A stretch of DNA of 12,208 bases from Cyanobacteria bacterium M_surface_7_m2_040. Lineage in GTDB: Bacteria; Cyanobacteriota; Cyanobacteriia; PCC-6307; Cyanobiaceae. Within the stretch, counting starts at the first letter, position 1. Each line of letters starts with the position of its first letter. This document shows, one piece after another, positions 1 through 7,363 of this stretch. Under the pieces are notes generated by a model, which made no database searches, was not told where the DNA came from, and saw nothing but the letters and a program-made list of their open reading frames with translations. Made by a program: the position numbers and the translations under genes. The stretch spans positions 1 through 12,208 of the forward strand of contig VGPQ01000011.1 in NCBI GenBank assembly GCA_016882555.1, in the 5' to 3' direction.

Positions 1-128
1 ATGCCGGCGAGGCGGGCGATCTGGGGTTGCAACGCGAGCGGCTGATCGGCCCTGAGCACCACCAGCAGGGGCTGGCTGCGCAGGGACGCGATCAGGGCCG
101 CCGCCTTGGCTTCAGACGTATTCGGCAA
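1..128 (-). CDS. KDPG/KHG aldolase-like protein, N-terminal part (partial)
   Basis: Only the first ~42 codons are inside the window; the gene runs off the left edge. Read from a TTG at 128-126, the protein begins [20 protein letters not shown] and continues with LLVVLR. This resembles the first helix and first beta strand of the Eda family (2-dehydro-3-deoxy-phosphogluconate / 4-hydroxy-2-oxoglutarate aldolase, a TIM-barrel lyase). In that family LVVLR lies close to the expected first strand. The frame is open back to a TGA at 149-147, and TTG is the only usual start codon I see in it, so the gene would overlap the end of ftsH by 17 bases. No Shine-Dalgarno is visible. The catalytic lysine and most of the barrel are outside the window, so the family call is tentative. 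Confidence 0.5.
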   Translation of the reverse strand, partial: MPNTSEAKAAALIASLRSQPLLVVLRADQPLALQPQIARLAG

Positions 129-1956
129 CGCGCACGTCGCTGTTGATCAACAGCTCCTGCAGCTCTTCGGCATCCACGGTTTCCTTCTCCACCAGGAGAT
201 CGGCGAGCTGATCAAGCACGGCGCGGTTGTTGCCCAGCACCTCGGTGGCACGGCGATGGGCTTCGGCCACGAGCTGGCTGACCTCCTCATCGATGGCAGC
301 GGCGGTGTCTTCGGAGAAATCACGTTCGGCAGCGATGTCACGGCCCAGGAACATGCCTCCATGGCTGCGGCCCAGGGCGATGGGGCCGAGCTTGTCGCTC
401 ATGCCGAAGCGCGTCACCATCTGCCGCGCCACACGGGCCACCTGCTGGAGGTCATTGGAGGCACCGGTGGTGACCTCGTCTTCGCCGTAGACGAGCTCTT
501 CGGCAACGCGGCCACCGAGGGCAACCGCCATCTGGTTCTGCAGGTAGGTGCGGGAATACAGGCCCGACTCCATGCGCTCTTCACTGGGGGTGAAGAAGGT
601 GAGACCACCGGCCTGGCCACGGGGAATGATCGAGATCTTCTGCACCGGGTCGTAATCGGGCATCAGCGCACCCACCAGGGCATGGCCGGCCTCGTGGTAA
701 GCCACCAGACGCTTGCGCTTCTCGCTCATCACCCGGTCTTTCTTCTCGGGACCGGCCATGACGCGCTCGATGGCGTCATTGACCTCGTCCATCGAGATCT
801 CGCTCAGCTGGTGACGCGCCGCCAGGATCGCCGCTTCGTTGAGCAGATTGGCCAGATCGGCACCGGTGAACCCTGGAGTGCGCCTGGCCACCTTGTCGAG
901 ATCCACGTCTTTGGCCAGGGTCTTGCCCCGGGCATGAACCCCCAGGATCTGGAGCCTGCCGCTGTAGTCGGGGCGGTCCACCACCACCTGGCGGTCAAAG
1001 CGACCGGGCCGCATCAGCGCCTGATCGAGCACATCCGGGCGGTTCGTGGCCGCCACGATGATGATGCCGGTGTTGCCCTCAAAGCCATCCATCTCGGTGA
1101 GCAGCTGGTTGAGGGTCTGCTCGCGCTCATCGTTGCCGCCGCCGAGGCCGGCACCGCGCTGACGCCCCACGGCGTCGATCTCATCGATGAACACGATGCA
1201 GGGGGCATTCTTCTTGGCCTGCTCAAACAGGTCGCGCACACGGCTGGCACCCACACCCACAAACATCTCGACAAACTCCGAACCGGAAATCGAGAAGAAC
1301 GGCACACCCGCCTCGCCGGCCACGGCCTTGGCGAGCAGGGTTTTGCCGGTACCGGGAGGGCCCACCAGCAACACACCCTTGGGGATCTTGGCGCCGACGG
1401 CGGTGAAGCGATCGGGGTTCTTGAGGAAGTCGACGACTTCGGTGAGTTCGAGCTTGGCACCTTCGATCCCGGCCACATCGCCGAAGGTGACCTGGGTCTG
1501 GGGCTCCATCTGCACGCGGGCCTTGCTCTTGCCGAAGCTCATGGCGGGGTTGCCGCCGCCGCCCTGGGCCCGGCGCAGCAGAAAGAAGAGACCCCCCAGC
1601 AGCAAGAGCGGGAAGATCAGGCTGCCGATGGCGCTCTGCCAGGCCGCGGGTTCACGGCTGGGCTGCACAGCGATGTCAACGTTGTGGTCGGTGAGCAGCT
1701 TGAGCAGATCCTTGTCGGGCGCAAGATTGACCAGGGCGCGACGACCGTCGTTTTCGACCACCTGGGCGGTGCCGCGATCCGGGGAGATCAGCACCCTGGA
1801 GATCTCGTTGCCCTGCACAGCCTCGACAAAGTCGCTGTAACGCAGCGTGCGCGGCGCATTGGCCGGGTCGGGTCGGTCCAGGAAGGCTGTTCCGATGGCG
1901 ATCATCACGATCACCAGGAGCACGTAAAGGCCCGCGTTGCGCCAGCGCTTTTTCAC
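112..1956 (-). CDS. ftsH: ATP-dependent zinc metalloprotease FtsH (FtsH1/FtsH3 type)
   Basis: Membrane-anchored AAA+ protease that extracts and degrades membrane proteins; in cyanobacteria FtsH hexamers act in photosystem II repair and in acclimation. The 614 residues have the full-length order: TM1 at about 9-25, a lumenal/periplasmic domain, TM2 at about 111-127, then the AAA+ module. That module has Walker A GPPGTGKT (199-206), the pore motif MFVGVGA (231-237), Walker B VFIDEID (255-261) and the second region of homology ending RPGRFDR (316-322). The protease domain has the zinc motif HEAGH (421-425), with the third ligand likely D502 in GASNDLQ. The N-terminal [11 protein letters not shown] resembles the FtsH1/FtsH3 branch more than FtsH2 or FtsH4; this is recalled, not computed. 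The start is GTG, preceded by a pyrimidine-rich stretch with no Shine-Dalgarno. It lies 61 bases after sat on the same strand and overlaps the aldolase-like gene downstream. Confidence 0.97.
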   Translation of the reverse strand: MKKRWRNAGLYVLLVIVMIAIGTAFLDRPDPANAPRTLRYSDFVEAVQGNEISRVLISPDRGTAQVVENDGRRALVNLAPDKDLLKLLTDHNVDIAVQPSREPAAWQSAIGSLIFPLLLLGGLFFLLRRAQGGGGNPAMSFGKSKARVQMEPQTQVTFGDVAGIEGAKLELTEVVDFLKNPDRFTAVGAKIPKGVLLVGPPGTGKTLLAKAVAGEAGVPFFSISGSEFVEMFVGVGASRVRDLFEQAKKNAPCIVFIDEIDAVGRQRGAGLGGGNDEREQTLNQLLTEMDGFEGNTGIIIVAATNRPDVLDQALMRPGRFDRQVVVDRPDYSGRLQILGVHARGKTLAKDVDLDKVARRTPGFTGADLANLLNEAAILAARHQLSEISMDEVNDAIERVMAGPEKKDRVMSEKRKRLVAYHEAGHALVGALMPDYDPVQKISIIPRGQAGGLTFFTPSEERMESGLYSRTYLQNQMAVALGGRVAEELVYGEDEVTTGASNDLQQVARVARQMVTRFGMSDKLGPIALGRSHGGMFLGRDIAAERDFSEDTAAAIDEEVSQLVAEAHRRATEVLGNNRAVLDQLADLLVEKETVDAEELQELLINSDVRVAEYV

Positions 1957-2017
1957 GGCAGAGGGGGCGAAGGGAAAGGAAGTAAAGGAATGTTAACCGG
2001 GCTGCTCAGGCAGGCGC

Positions 2018-3184
2018 TCAGCCCGCGGCTCTGAGCACCTCAACAACGCTGCGGAAGGCGAACCACTCGGGGATCTCCTCACCGCCGCGCAGCATCTGGC
2101 GGAACTGGGTGCCGCTGAGCTTCTTGACGTGCAGGCCCCGGGCTTCGGCATGCTCAGCGGTCACATAGCCCTCTTCCTCGGTGTACACGAGGTTGAGCGA
2201 GGGAACGGTCTCCATGCCGAGCTCGGGAGCTCTGTCGCGGGCAAAGTCCTGGGCTTCGTAGGGGCCATAGAAGTCGTCGCCCGTGAGCGAGCTCTTGCAA
2301 CCCGCCATGTCGCGGCCAATGATGAAGTGGGTGCAGCCGTAGTTCTTGCGGATGATCATGTGCTGCAGGGCCTCGCGCGGGCCGGCCATGTGCATCGAGT
2401 AGGGCAGATAGGCCCAGCGGATGCGGGGGTTGTTGACCTCGGCGGCGAGACGCTCGTAGGTCTGGAAGCGCACCTCACCGGCAATGTCGTCGTCCTGGGT
2501 GGGCCCGCAGGTGGGGTGCACCAGCACCACACCGCCCTCGCTCACGTTGGTGGCGTCGAGGGCGCGGGTGAACAGCTCGTAGTGGGCCCGGTGAATCGGG
2601 TTGCGGCACTGGAAGGCCACCACGTTCTGGGCCATGGGGAGGGTGGCGCGCACCTCGGCAGGGGTCTTGCAGGGGAAGACCCGACGGGGCAGCTCCAGCC
2701 CCTGCACACGCCCACCCAGGTAGTAGCGACCCCGCTCGGTGGCGATCATGCGCACGGCCGGATGCTCGAGCGAGGTGGTGCCGTAGCACCCCTTGGCCTC
2801 CCTGACCTTGTCGGGCTCCCAGCGGCTCTCCACGGTGAGCACTGCCAGCTCCTGGCCCTGGTAGGTGAGCAGCAGCCGTTCGCCGACGGCGATCTGAGCA
2901 TCGTCGGTGTCGAACACGATCGGCAGTCCGAACAGCAGCCCACTGGTGGTCCGGTAGCCCGCCACCACGGCGTCGTAGTCGGCCTCGTGCATGAAGCCGC
3001 GCAAGGGCGAGAAGCCGCCCACCACGAGGAGCTCCACATCGCAGGCATTGCGATCGCTGCATTCGACGCGGCGGTCAATTCCCGCCCGCACGGTCTCGCG
3101 CTGCTCGGCAGGCACCATCAGATCCACCAGGCTGCCGCCATGGGGTGCGATCAGACCCGTTGAGGTGGTCACCGAGGCGGTCAT
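2018..3184 (-). CDS. sat: Sulfate adenylyltransferase (ATP sulfurylase)
   Basis: Catalyses ATP + sulfate to adenosine 5'-phosphosulfate + diphosphate, the first step of assimilatory sulfate reduction in the cytoplasm. The 388-residue protein is the usual length of single-domain bacterial Sat. An N-terminal PUA-like domain (about 10-165) is followed by the catalytic domain. The ATP/sulfate motif QCRNPIHRAH is at 192-201 and the second nucleotide motif GRDMAG at 290-295; many other Sat proteins have GRDHAG there, and the methionine form is, from memory, common in cyanobacteria. The ATG start at 3184 fits the family length. No Shine-Dalgarno is apparent. The gene lies between psbO, which has its own terminator, and ftsH, and is probably co-transcribed with ftsH; the link to PSII genes looks positional and not functional. 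Confidence 0.96.
   Translation of the reverse strand: MTASVTTSTGLIAPHGGSLVDLMVPAEQRETVRAGIDRRVECSDRNACDVELLVVGGFSPLRGFMHEADYDAVVAGYRTTSGLLFGLPIVFDTDDAQIAVGERLLLTYQGQELAVLTVESRWEPDKVREAKGCYGTTSLEHPAVRMIATERGRYYLGGRVQGLELPRRVFPCKTPAEVRATLPMAQNVVAFQCRNPIHRAHYELFTRALDATNVSEGGVVLVHPTCGPTQDDDIAGEVRFQTYERLAAEVNNPRIRWAYLPYSMHMAGPREALQHMIIRKNYGCTHFIIGRDMAGCKSSLTGDDFYGPYEAQDFARDRAPELGMETVPSLNLVYTEEEGYVTAEHAEARGLHVKKLSGTQFRQMLRGGEEIPEWFAFRSVVEVLRAAG
3050..3057. repeat. HIP1 octamer (GCGATCGC) in sat
   Basis: Exact copy of the palindromic HIP1 octamer, highly iterated in many cyanobacterial genomes. It lies in the N-terminal coding part of sat. It is one of three exact copies I found by eye, where roughly 0.5 would be expected by base composition, so it mildly supports a cyanobacterial origin. 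Confidence 0.8.
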
Positions 3185-3262
3185 TGGCGATCAGGCAGAC
3201 GCGATGGCAGGGATTCTCCCAGAGCAGCCGAACCCAGCAGCACGCGGCGAGCGGCCGCCATG

Positions 3263-3283
3263 AAAAAGGGCCCCGAAGGGCCC
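3263..3283 (-). terminator. Rho-independent terminator of psbO
   Basis: Read on the minus strand, the sequence is GGGCCC-TTCG-GGGCCC-TTTTT. It is a six-base-pair GC stem closed on a cUUCGg tetraloop and followed by five U. It starts 24 bases past the psbO stop codon, the right place to separate psbO from sat. A partly repeated GCTTCG just before it could lengthen the structure. Confidence 0.88.
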
Positions 3284-3307
3284 CGAAGCAGGCGCACGCT
3301 GAGCGGA

Positions 3308-4120
3308 TCAGACCTGCTCGAGACGGCCGTAGAGCTCCCCGGTGATCTTCACGGCGACTGGCTCCTTGGTGCCCATGTCGGTGTCGGAGGGCTGCACCGC
3401 GGTGAACACACCAGCGAACTCACCGGTGTTGCCATCGACCTTGGTGATCGACAGGCTCATGGTGCCGGTGCCATCGACGTAGCGCTTCACGGTTTCTGCG
3501 GTGAAGTCATCACCAGCGGGCACCAGGCCCACGGCGCTGCTGTAGCCGGTGGTGAGGCCGCGGGCCTTGGGATCGAGGAAGTTGGAGGTGCGGTAGCTGG
3601 GCACCCGGTAGGAGCCACTGAAATCGGTGCTGGTGGTGATCGCCGCGCCGTCAGCCGTGGCGTCCAGCTCCTTGCTGGAGAACACGAACGGCACTTCCTC
3701 ACCGCCCGGCAGCAACACGGTGACGAGCTGGAAATCGATGCCGCCCAGCTCCTTGAAGCTGAGGTTGTCGCCCTGCACGTTCAGATCGCCATAGACCTGA
3801 TCCAGGCTGGTGGTGAAGCGGGTGAGGATCTTGGTCTCGACAAACTGCGCCTCCTGGCGCTTGTTGGCTGGCTCACCCTTGACGTACACCTCAGCCGGGT
3901 GGAGGCAGAGCTCGCGCAGCTGGTACTTGCCGCCGCTGGCCAGGGCGATCGAACCACGGGCCGAGTCGGGCAGGGTCGGGCAACTGTTGGCCAGACCGGT
4001 GTTGTGAATGTCGTCGTAGGTGAGGTTGGCCCGGTCCTTGGCCTCAGCGCCTCCGCTGCAGGCGGTCACCAGGGTCAGACACAGCGCCAGCACCAGGGCC
4101 AGCAGAGGACGGAATCGCAT
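3308..4120 (-). CDS. psbO: Photosystem II manganese-stabilising protein PsbO
   Basis: Extrinsic 33-kDa-type subunit of the oxygen-evolving complex, which stabilises the Mn4CaO5 cluster on the lumenal side of photosystem II. The 270 residues match the family along their length: LTYDDI (33-38) opens the mature protein, Cys47 (NSCPTL) and Cys72 (ELCLHP) form the conserved disulfide pair, and NKRQEAQFV, SLDQVYGDL, TTSTDFSGSYRVPSYRT and NFLDPKARG are hallmark segments. A basic, then hydrophobic signal peptide occupies residues 1-20. It ends LVTAC, which fits a lipobox with Cys21, while AEA at 25-27 could instead be a signal peptidase I site. The ATG start gives the expected signal peptide; no Shine-Dalgarno precedes it. 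It is transcribed away from a small hypothetical gene and ends at its own strong terminator. Confidence 0.97.
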   Translation of the reverse strand: MRFRPLLALVLALCLTLVTACSGGAEAKDRANLTYDDIHNTGLANSCPTLPDSARGSIALASGGKYQLRELCLHPAEVYVKGEPANKRQEAQFVETKILTRFTTSLDQVYGDLNVQGDNLSFKELGGIDFQLVTVLLPGGEEVPFVFSSKELDATADGAAITTSTDFSGSYRVPSYRTSNFLDPKARGLTTGYSSAVGLVPAGDDFTAETVKRYVDGTGTMSLSITKVDGNTGEFAGVFTAVQPSDTDMGTKEPVAVKITGELYGRLEQV

Positions 4121-4163
4121 GAGGGAAAGCCGGTCTGGCGCGGATCCTACCGGTGCAAAATGC

Positions 4164-4193
4164 GCGATACCCCTACGATGTCGCGGCTCTCAA
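4164..4193 (-). promoter_or_regulatory. Possible psbO promoter
   Basis: In the 123-base gap between psbO and the divergent gene, the minus strand has TTGAGA (4193-4188; five of six matches to the -35 consensus), an 18-base spacer, then TATCGC (4169-4164), a poor -10. Transcription would begin near 4157 and give a leader of about 37 bases. This is a by-eye match only. The same gap must also serve the plus-strand gene, for which I see no convincing box. Confidence 0.28.
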
Positions 4194-4243
4194 CAACCTG
4201 TATGGGAGCGTCGCCAGCGCACCAGCGCCAGAGCTCGATCCAT

Positions 4244-4579
4244 ATGTCCAGCGATCCCAGCAACGCCAGCAGCCTCAGCAGCCAACAGCAGCTACGCCTT
4301 GATGCCGTGCTGAAGGAGTTGCAAGCCCTATCGGCCGAACTGGATGGCCAGCCCGCGGCCCTGCTTGCCCTGCTGCGACAGTTGGAGCAGCTGCACCGCA
4401 CCCTGCAGGACGGCCCCTTTCGCAACAATCTGCCGGCCGACCGCAGTGCCCTGTTTGCGCTGCTGCGCACCATGGAAGAAAGCGGTGGCTGGCCCTACAT
4501 CCCGCGGCTGCAGCTGCGCACATTCATGGATCTGCTGCAGCGCGATCGACCCGATGACGACCATCCGCTGGCGGCCTGA
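4244..4579 (+). CDS. Conserved hypothetical protein, 111 aa
   Basis: I do not recognise a named family. The protein (MSSDPSNASSLSSQQQLRLD...) is soluble, without signal peptide or membrane segment. A Ser/Gln-rich start of about 16 residues is followed by a leucine-rich helical stretch (17-60: LDAVLKELQALSAELD, then LLALLRQLEQLHRTLQ) likely to form a helical hairpin or short coiled coil. The C-terminal half has a more specific look (GPFRNNLPADRSALFALLR, EESGGWPYIPRLQLRTFMDLL). The ATG at 4244 is chosen because the sequence becomes protein-like there; the frame is open far upstream, but only as antisense to psbO. It is divergent from psbO and its last 56 bases overlap the 3' end of coaBC on the other strand. 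The style is that of a small picocyanobacterial conserved protein. Confidence 0.7.
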   Translation: MSSDPSNASSLSSQQQLRLDAVLKELQALSAELDGQPAALLALLRQLEQLHRTLQDGPFRNNLPADRSALFALLRTMEESGGWPYIPRLQLRTFMDLLQRDRPDDDHPLAA

Positions 4580-5852
4580 AGCCAGGCTCCAGCAAGGCCG
4601 CCAGGGCGCTCAGCAACTGATGGGCCAGGGCCAGCTTCGACAGCGGCGGCAGCTGGTGCTCCCGCTCCGCGGGACCCAGCAGCCATCCCTGGTTCGTGGC
4701 TGAAGCAAAACCGGCATCCGGCCGATCGATCGGATTGGCAAACAGCAGGTCGCAGCCTTTGCGGCGTCGTTTGGCGCGGGCGGCCTCCAGGCCATCACCG
4801 CTGTAGGCGGCAAAGCCGAGGATCGGCCGCTGGCCCTCGCGACGGCTCACCAGTTCGGCCAGCAGATCAGGCACCGGCTCCCAGCCGCTGGCGAGGGCTG
4901 CTGCCAATTCCTGCTTGCTGGCCTTGTGGGGCGAGGGGGCGGCACGCCGGTGATCGGCCACCGCGGCCGCCATGGCGATCGCATCGGCCTCGGGTTGAAG
5001 CTCGGCCAGCACCCTCTGCATGGCAGCGGCCGTGGGGGCGCTGTGACAGCACAAGCCCTCCAACCAGGCGGGCTCCACACTGAGGGGGCCATGCACCAGA
5101 TCGACGCTCGCCCCCCGCAGGCGGGCCGCCTGGGCCAGCAGCACCCCCATCAGGCCGGTGCTGGGGTTGGTGAGGCAGCGAGCCGGATCGAGCGGTTCAC
5201 GGGTCGGTCCGGCGCTCACCAGCAGCCGCCGGCCCTGCCAGTCGCGCCGCCAGCCCCACAGCGCCAGCGACTCCAGCGCCAGCAGCAGCAGTGCCGGCTC
5301 AGCCATGCGGCCATCGCCGATGCGGTCACAGGCCAGCAGCCCAGGGGCTGGCCCCAACGGCAGCACCCGCTCGAACGCTTGCAGCTGCTGCCAATTGCGG
5401 CGCACCGGCGCTGAGCCCCACATCGCCGTGTTCATGGCTGCCGCAGCCAGCACCGGGGCCTCTGTGGCCAGCAGGGTGCTGGCCAGCAGGGTGTCGGCCA
5501 GACCGTGCACCCAGCGCCCCAGGGTGGTGGCGCTGAGGGGCGCCAACAGCACAAGCTCGGCCCACTCGGCCAGCTCGATGTGCAGGGGTCGATCAGCGGC
5601 AGCGCTCCATTGATCGGACTCCAGATAGCAGCGGTGGCGACTGAGCGAGGCCAGCGCCACCGGGCTCACCAGCTGCTCGGCGCTGGGGGTAAGCAGGCAA
5701 CGCACCTGGGCACCGCACTTGGCCAGGGCGCTCACCACCAGCGGCAGCTTCACGGCAGCGATGCTGCCGCTGATGCCCACAAGAATGCGCCTGCCGGCGA
5801 GCGGATCGGGCACGCCAGGTTGACCCCCGGCATCTGGGGGCTCAATCCTCAT
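4524..5852 (-). CDS. coaBC: Bifunctional CoaBC: phosphopantothenoylcysteine synthetase/decarboxylase
   Basis: Makes 4'-phosphopantetheine for coenzyme A: CoaB couples cysteine to 4'-phosphopantothenate using CTP, and CoaC, an FMN enzyme, decarboxylates the product. The 442 residues have CoaC first (about 21-195): GISGSIAA (26-33), the His of PLHIEL (His91), AMNTAMW with Asn141, and LACDRIGDGRM with active-site Cys175. CoaB follows (about 206-440): SAGPTREPLDPAR (213-225), TNPSTGLMG (228-236), AAAVADHR (295-302) and NPIDRPDAGF near the end. Two motifs depart from the usual form: PASANT reads PLSATT and SSGKMG reads STGLMG. ATG 5852 is preferred over an ATG 30 bases upstream because AGGAA sits 7 bases before it. 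It overlaps the DUF2555 stop by 11 bases, suggesting translational coupling. Its 3' end overlaps the convergent hypothetical gene. Confidence 0.94.
   Translation of the reverse strand: MRIEPPDAGGQPGVPDPLAGRRILVGISGSIAAVKLPLVVSALAKCGAQVRCLLTPSAEQLVSPVALASLSRHRCYLESDQWSAAADRPLHIELAEWAELVLLAPLSATTLGRWVHGLADTLLASTLLATEAPVLAAAAMNTAMWGSAPVRRNWQQLQAFERVLPLGPAPGLLACDRIGDGRMAEPALLLLALESLALWGWRRDWQGRRLLVSAGPTREPLDPARCLTNPSTGLMGVLLAQAARLRGASVDLVHGPLSVEPAWLEGLCCHSAPTAAAMQRVLAELQPEADAIAMAAAVADHRRAAPSPHKASKQELAAALASGWEPVPDLLAELVSRREGQRPILGFAAYSGDGLEAARAKRRRKGCDLLFANPIDRPDAGFASATNQGWLLGPAEREHQLPPLSKLALAHQLLSALAALLEPGFRPPADGRHRVDRAAADP
4975..4982. repeat. HIP1 octamer (GCGATCGC) in coaBC
   Basis: Exact HIP1 palindrome within the CoaB part of coaBC, encoding part of the AIAMAAAVAD segment. 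It is one of three exact copies noticed in the window. Confidence 0.8.
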
Positions 5853-6051
5853 CAAAGGGTTCCTGATCCACCAGGTGCACATAGGGCCGCGCCAGCTCGG
5901 GCCGATGGATCGCCAGAGCCCGCATCAGATGCCAGTCCTCCAGGCTGTCAAAGGGCGTGGGGTAGTCCTCCTCCTCGAGCCGGCGGGCCAGCTCGGCGGT
6001 GGTTGCCTCGTCAAAGGCGGCCAGGCGCTCAGGGGTGATCACAGTCGTCAT
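5842..6051 (-). CDS. DUF2555 family protein (cyanobacterial, 69 aa)
   Basis: Small soluble protein of unknown function from a family limited, as far as I know, to cyanobacteria. The diagnostic stretch is present: ELARRLEEEDYPTPFDSL (23-40), EDWHLMRALAIHRPELARPY and then VHLVDQEPFDED at the C-terminus. It is acidic and has no membrane segment or cysteine pair. ATG 6051 is chosen; an in-frame GTG at 6066 would add MPPAA. Neither has a clear Shine-Dalgarno. The stop codon lies within the start of coaBC (11-base overlap), so the two genes are almost certainly one transcript. A role near coenzyme A synthesis is not implied by the sequence itself. Confidence 0.86.
   Translation of the reverse strand: MTTVITPERLAAFDEATTAELARRLEEEDYPTPFDSLEDWHLMRALAIHRPELARPYVHLVDQEPFDED
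5860..5864 (-). promoter_or_regulatory. Ribosome binding site that fixes the coaBC start
   Basis: AGGAA on the minus strand, 7 bases before ATG 5852 and inside the DUF2555 coding sequence. It favours this start over the in-frame ATG at 5882, for which no such motif is seen. Confidence 0.6.
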
Positions 6052-6103
6052 GGCGGCAGGGGGCACACAGGCAGCGGGCTGCTGTTGAAATAATGGACGA
6101 ACC

Positions 6104-6176
6104 GGGGAATTAGCTCAGCTGGTAGAGCGCTGCGATCGCACCGCAGAGGTCAGGGGTTCGAGTCCCCTATTCTCCA
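6104..6176 (+). tRNA. tRNA-Ala (anticodon CGC)
   Basis: A 73-base cloverleaf: acceptor GGGGAAT pairs with ATTCTCC, D-stem GCTC/GAGC, anticodon stem CTGCG/CGCAG around loop ATCGCAC, variable AGGTC, T-stem AGGGG/CCCCT around TTCGAGT, discriminator A. The anticodon is CGC at 6137-6139, reading GCG alanine codons. The third acceptor pair is G-U (6106 with 6173), the classic G3-U70 identity element of alanyl-tRNA synthetase, which confirms alanine. CCA is not encoded (TTC follows). Just upstream, AATAAT (6089-6094) could serve as a -10 box. The last ten bases are shared with the stop end of the convergent MFS gene. Confidence 0.97.
6132..6139. repeat. HIP1 octamer inside the tRNA anticodon arm
   Basis: Exact GCGATCGC spanning the 3' part of the 5' anticodon stem, the loop and the CGC anticodon of tRNA-Ala. 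The overlap follows from the stem and loop sequence that this anticodon needs, and may be coincidence. Confidence 0.75.
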
Positions 6177-7363
6177 TTCCCCAGCCGGGGCCACCAGCTC
6201 TCGCGCTCGATCACCAGGGCCAGCGACGCCAGCAGCAAGGCGAAGCCGCAGGTGCCCTGCCAGCCCCAGGCCCCCCAGAACCTGGCGATCACCGCCGAGC
6301 AGGCCGCCGCCCCCAGATAGGCGGTGAGAAACAGCTGACCACTCATGCGGCTACGGGCGGAGGGCTCCAGGGCATAGATGCGCGCCTGGTTGGCCACAAA
6401 ACTGCCCTGCACGCCAAGGTCCACCGCGATCAGACCCACCGCCAGGGCCAGCAGGGCCAGCGGCAGCGGCCCCTGCAGCGCCACCCCGCCCGCCGTGGTG
6501 AGCACACCGGCCAGCACGATGCGATCGGGGCCGATGCGGTCCACCCAGCGACCGATCGCAGGCGCCGCCAGGATGCTCACCAGGCCCGCCAGCCCGAAAC
6601 TGCCGATCAGCGCCGGCCCAAAGCGCCAGGGCGGCGCCGCAAGATGAAGCGCCAGGGCGCTCCACAGGGCCATGAAGCTGCCAAACAGCAGGGCCTGACA
6701 CAGGCAGGCGCGCCGCAGGCGGGGCAGGCGCAGCCACAGCTGCCATTGGGACCTTTGCAGCTGACCGTAAGGGCGCCGATCGGTGGCCGGCAGCGGCGGC
6801 AAGCGCCGCGCCAACAGCCACGCCATCGCCAGCATTGCCACCGCTGAGAGGGCATAGACGCTGCGCCAGCCCCACACCTGCGCCAGCAGGCCGCTGCAGC
6901 TTCGCGACAGCAGGATGCCGCCAAACTGGCCGCTGATCACAATCCCCAGCATGCGACCGCGCTGCGCTTCGGGCGTGAACGCCGCCAACAGTGTGGGCAG
7001 CAGGGCCGGGATCAGGGCCACCAGGCCCAGGGCAAACCAGCACACGAGCAGCAGGGCAAAACTGGGCGCCAGCACCACGCCGCCGCAGGCCAGCGCCATG
7101 CCCAGCGCCAGCAGCGTGAGCAGGCGGCGCCGCTCAAGGCCATCGCCCAGGGGCAACAGCAGCAGATATCCCAGGCCCAGACCCAGCTGCGTCGCCATGG
7201 GGCCCAGCAGCACCACACCGGCAGGCAGATCGAAAGCCTCAGCCACAGCCGGCAGCAGCGACTGGCCGTAAAAGGGATTGGCCACGCTCACGCCCATCAC
7301 CACAGCCATCAGCCCCAGCGGCGGCAGCAACGGCCGGGGCTGGGTGTGCGCAGCCTGGCTCAA
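6167..7363 (-). CDS. MFS transporter (YgaY-like efflux family)
   Basis: Twelve-helix major facilitator transporter of the inner membrane, probably a proton-driven exporter; the substrate cannot be read from sequence. Hydrophobic segments recur along the whole length. The loop after TM2 reads GYLLLLPLGDGLERRRLL, the variant motif A typical of the YgaY-like branch, and the second half has its motif A copy (GRWVDRIGPDR). The pattern LGVQGSFVANQARIYAL followed by SRMSGQ is another mark of that branch. Start is uncertain. A TTG at 7363 overlaps the stop of the Coq4-like gene as TTGA and gives 398 aa; an ATG at 7309 would begin inside TM1; the ATG at 7447 gives 426 aa, but its extra N-terminus only shadows the Coq4-like C-terminus. 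The stop codon (TAG, 6169-6167) lies within the convergent tRNA-Ala gene. It is third in an operon after the EF-hand and Coq4-like genes. Confidence 0.85.
   Translation of the reverse strand: MSQAAHTQPRPLLPPLGLMAVVMGVSVANPFYGQSLLPAVAEAFDLPAGVVLLGPMATQLGLGLGYLLLLPLGDGLERRRLLTLLALGMALACGGVVLAPSFALLLVCWFALGLVALIPALLPTLLAAFTPEAQRGRMLGIVISGQFGGILLSRSCSGLLAQVWGWRSVYALSAVAMLAMAWLLARRLPPLPATDRRPYGQLQRSQWQLWLRLPRLRRACLCQALLFGSFMALWSALALHLAAPPWRFGPALIGSFGLAGLVSILAAPAIGRWVDRIGPDRIVLAGVLTTAGGVALQGPLPLALLALAVGLIAVDLGVQGSFVANQARIYALEPSARSRMSGQLFLTAYLGAAACSAVIARFWGAWGWQGTCGFALLLASLALVIERESWWPRLGNGE

Noticed and set aside
2018..2020. GRDMAG in ATP sulfurylase as a defective active site
   Set aside because: As far as I recall, the methionine in place of histidine is common in cyanobacterial ATP sulfurylases, and the QxRNPxHxxH motif is intact.
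106..2034. A 642-codon open frame on the plus strand
   Set aside because: It is antisense to ftsH, rich in His/Gly/Ala/Leu with no family likeness. Long antisense frames are expected in GC-rich coding DNA; ftsH has every catalytic motif.
2129..3163. A 344-codon plus-strand open frame
   Set aside because: Shadow of sat, with the same His/Gly/Val-rich composition as other antisense frames and no recognisable domain.
3260..4243. Upstream extension of the 111-aa gene to a 439-residue protein
   Set aside because: This part lies antisense to psbO and its terminator. Protein-like sequence begins only at ATG 4244.
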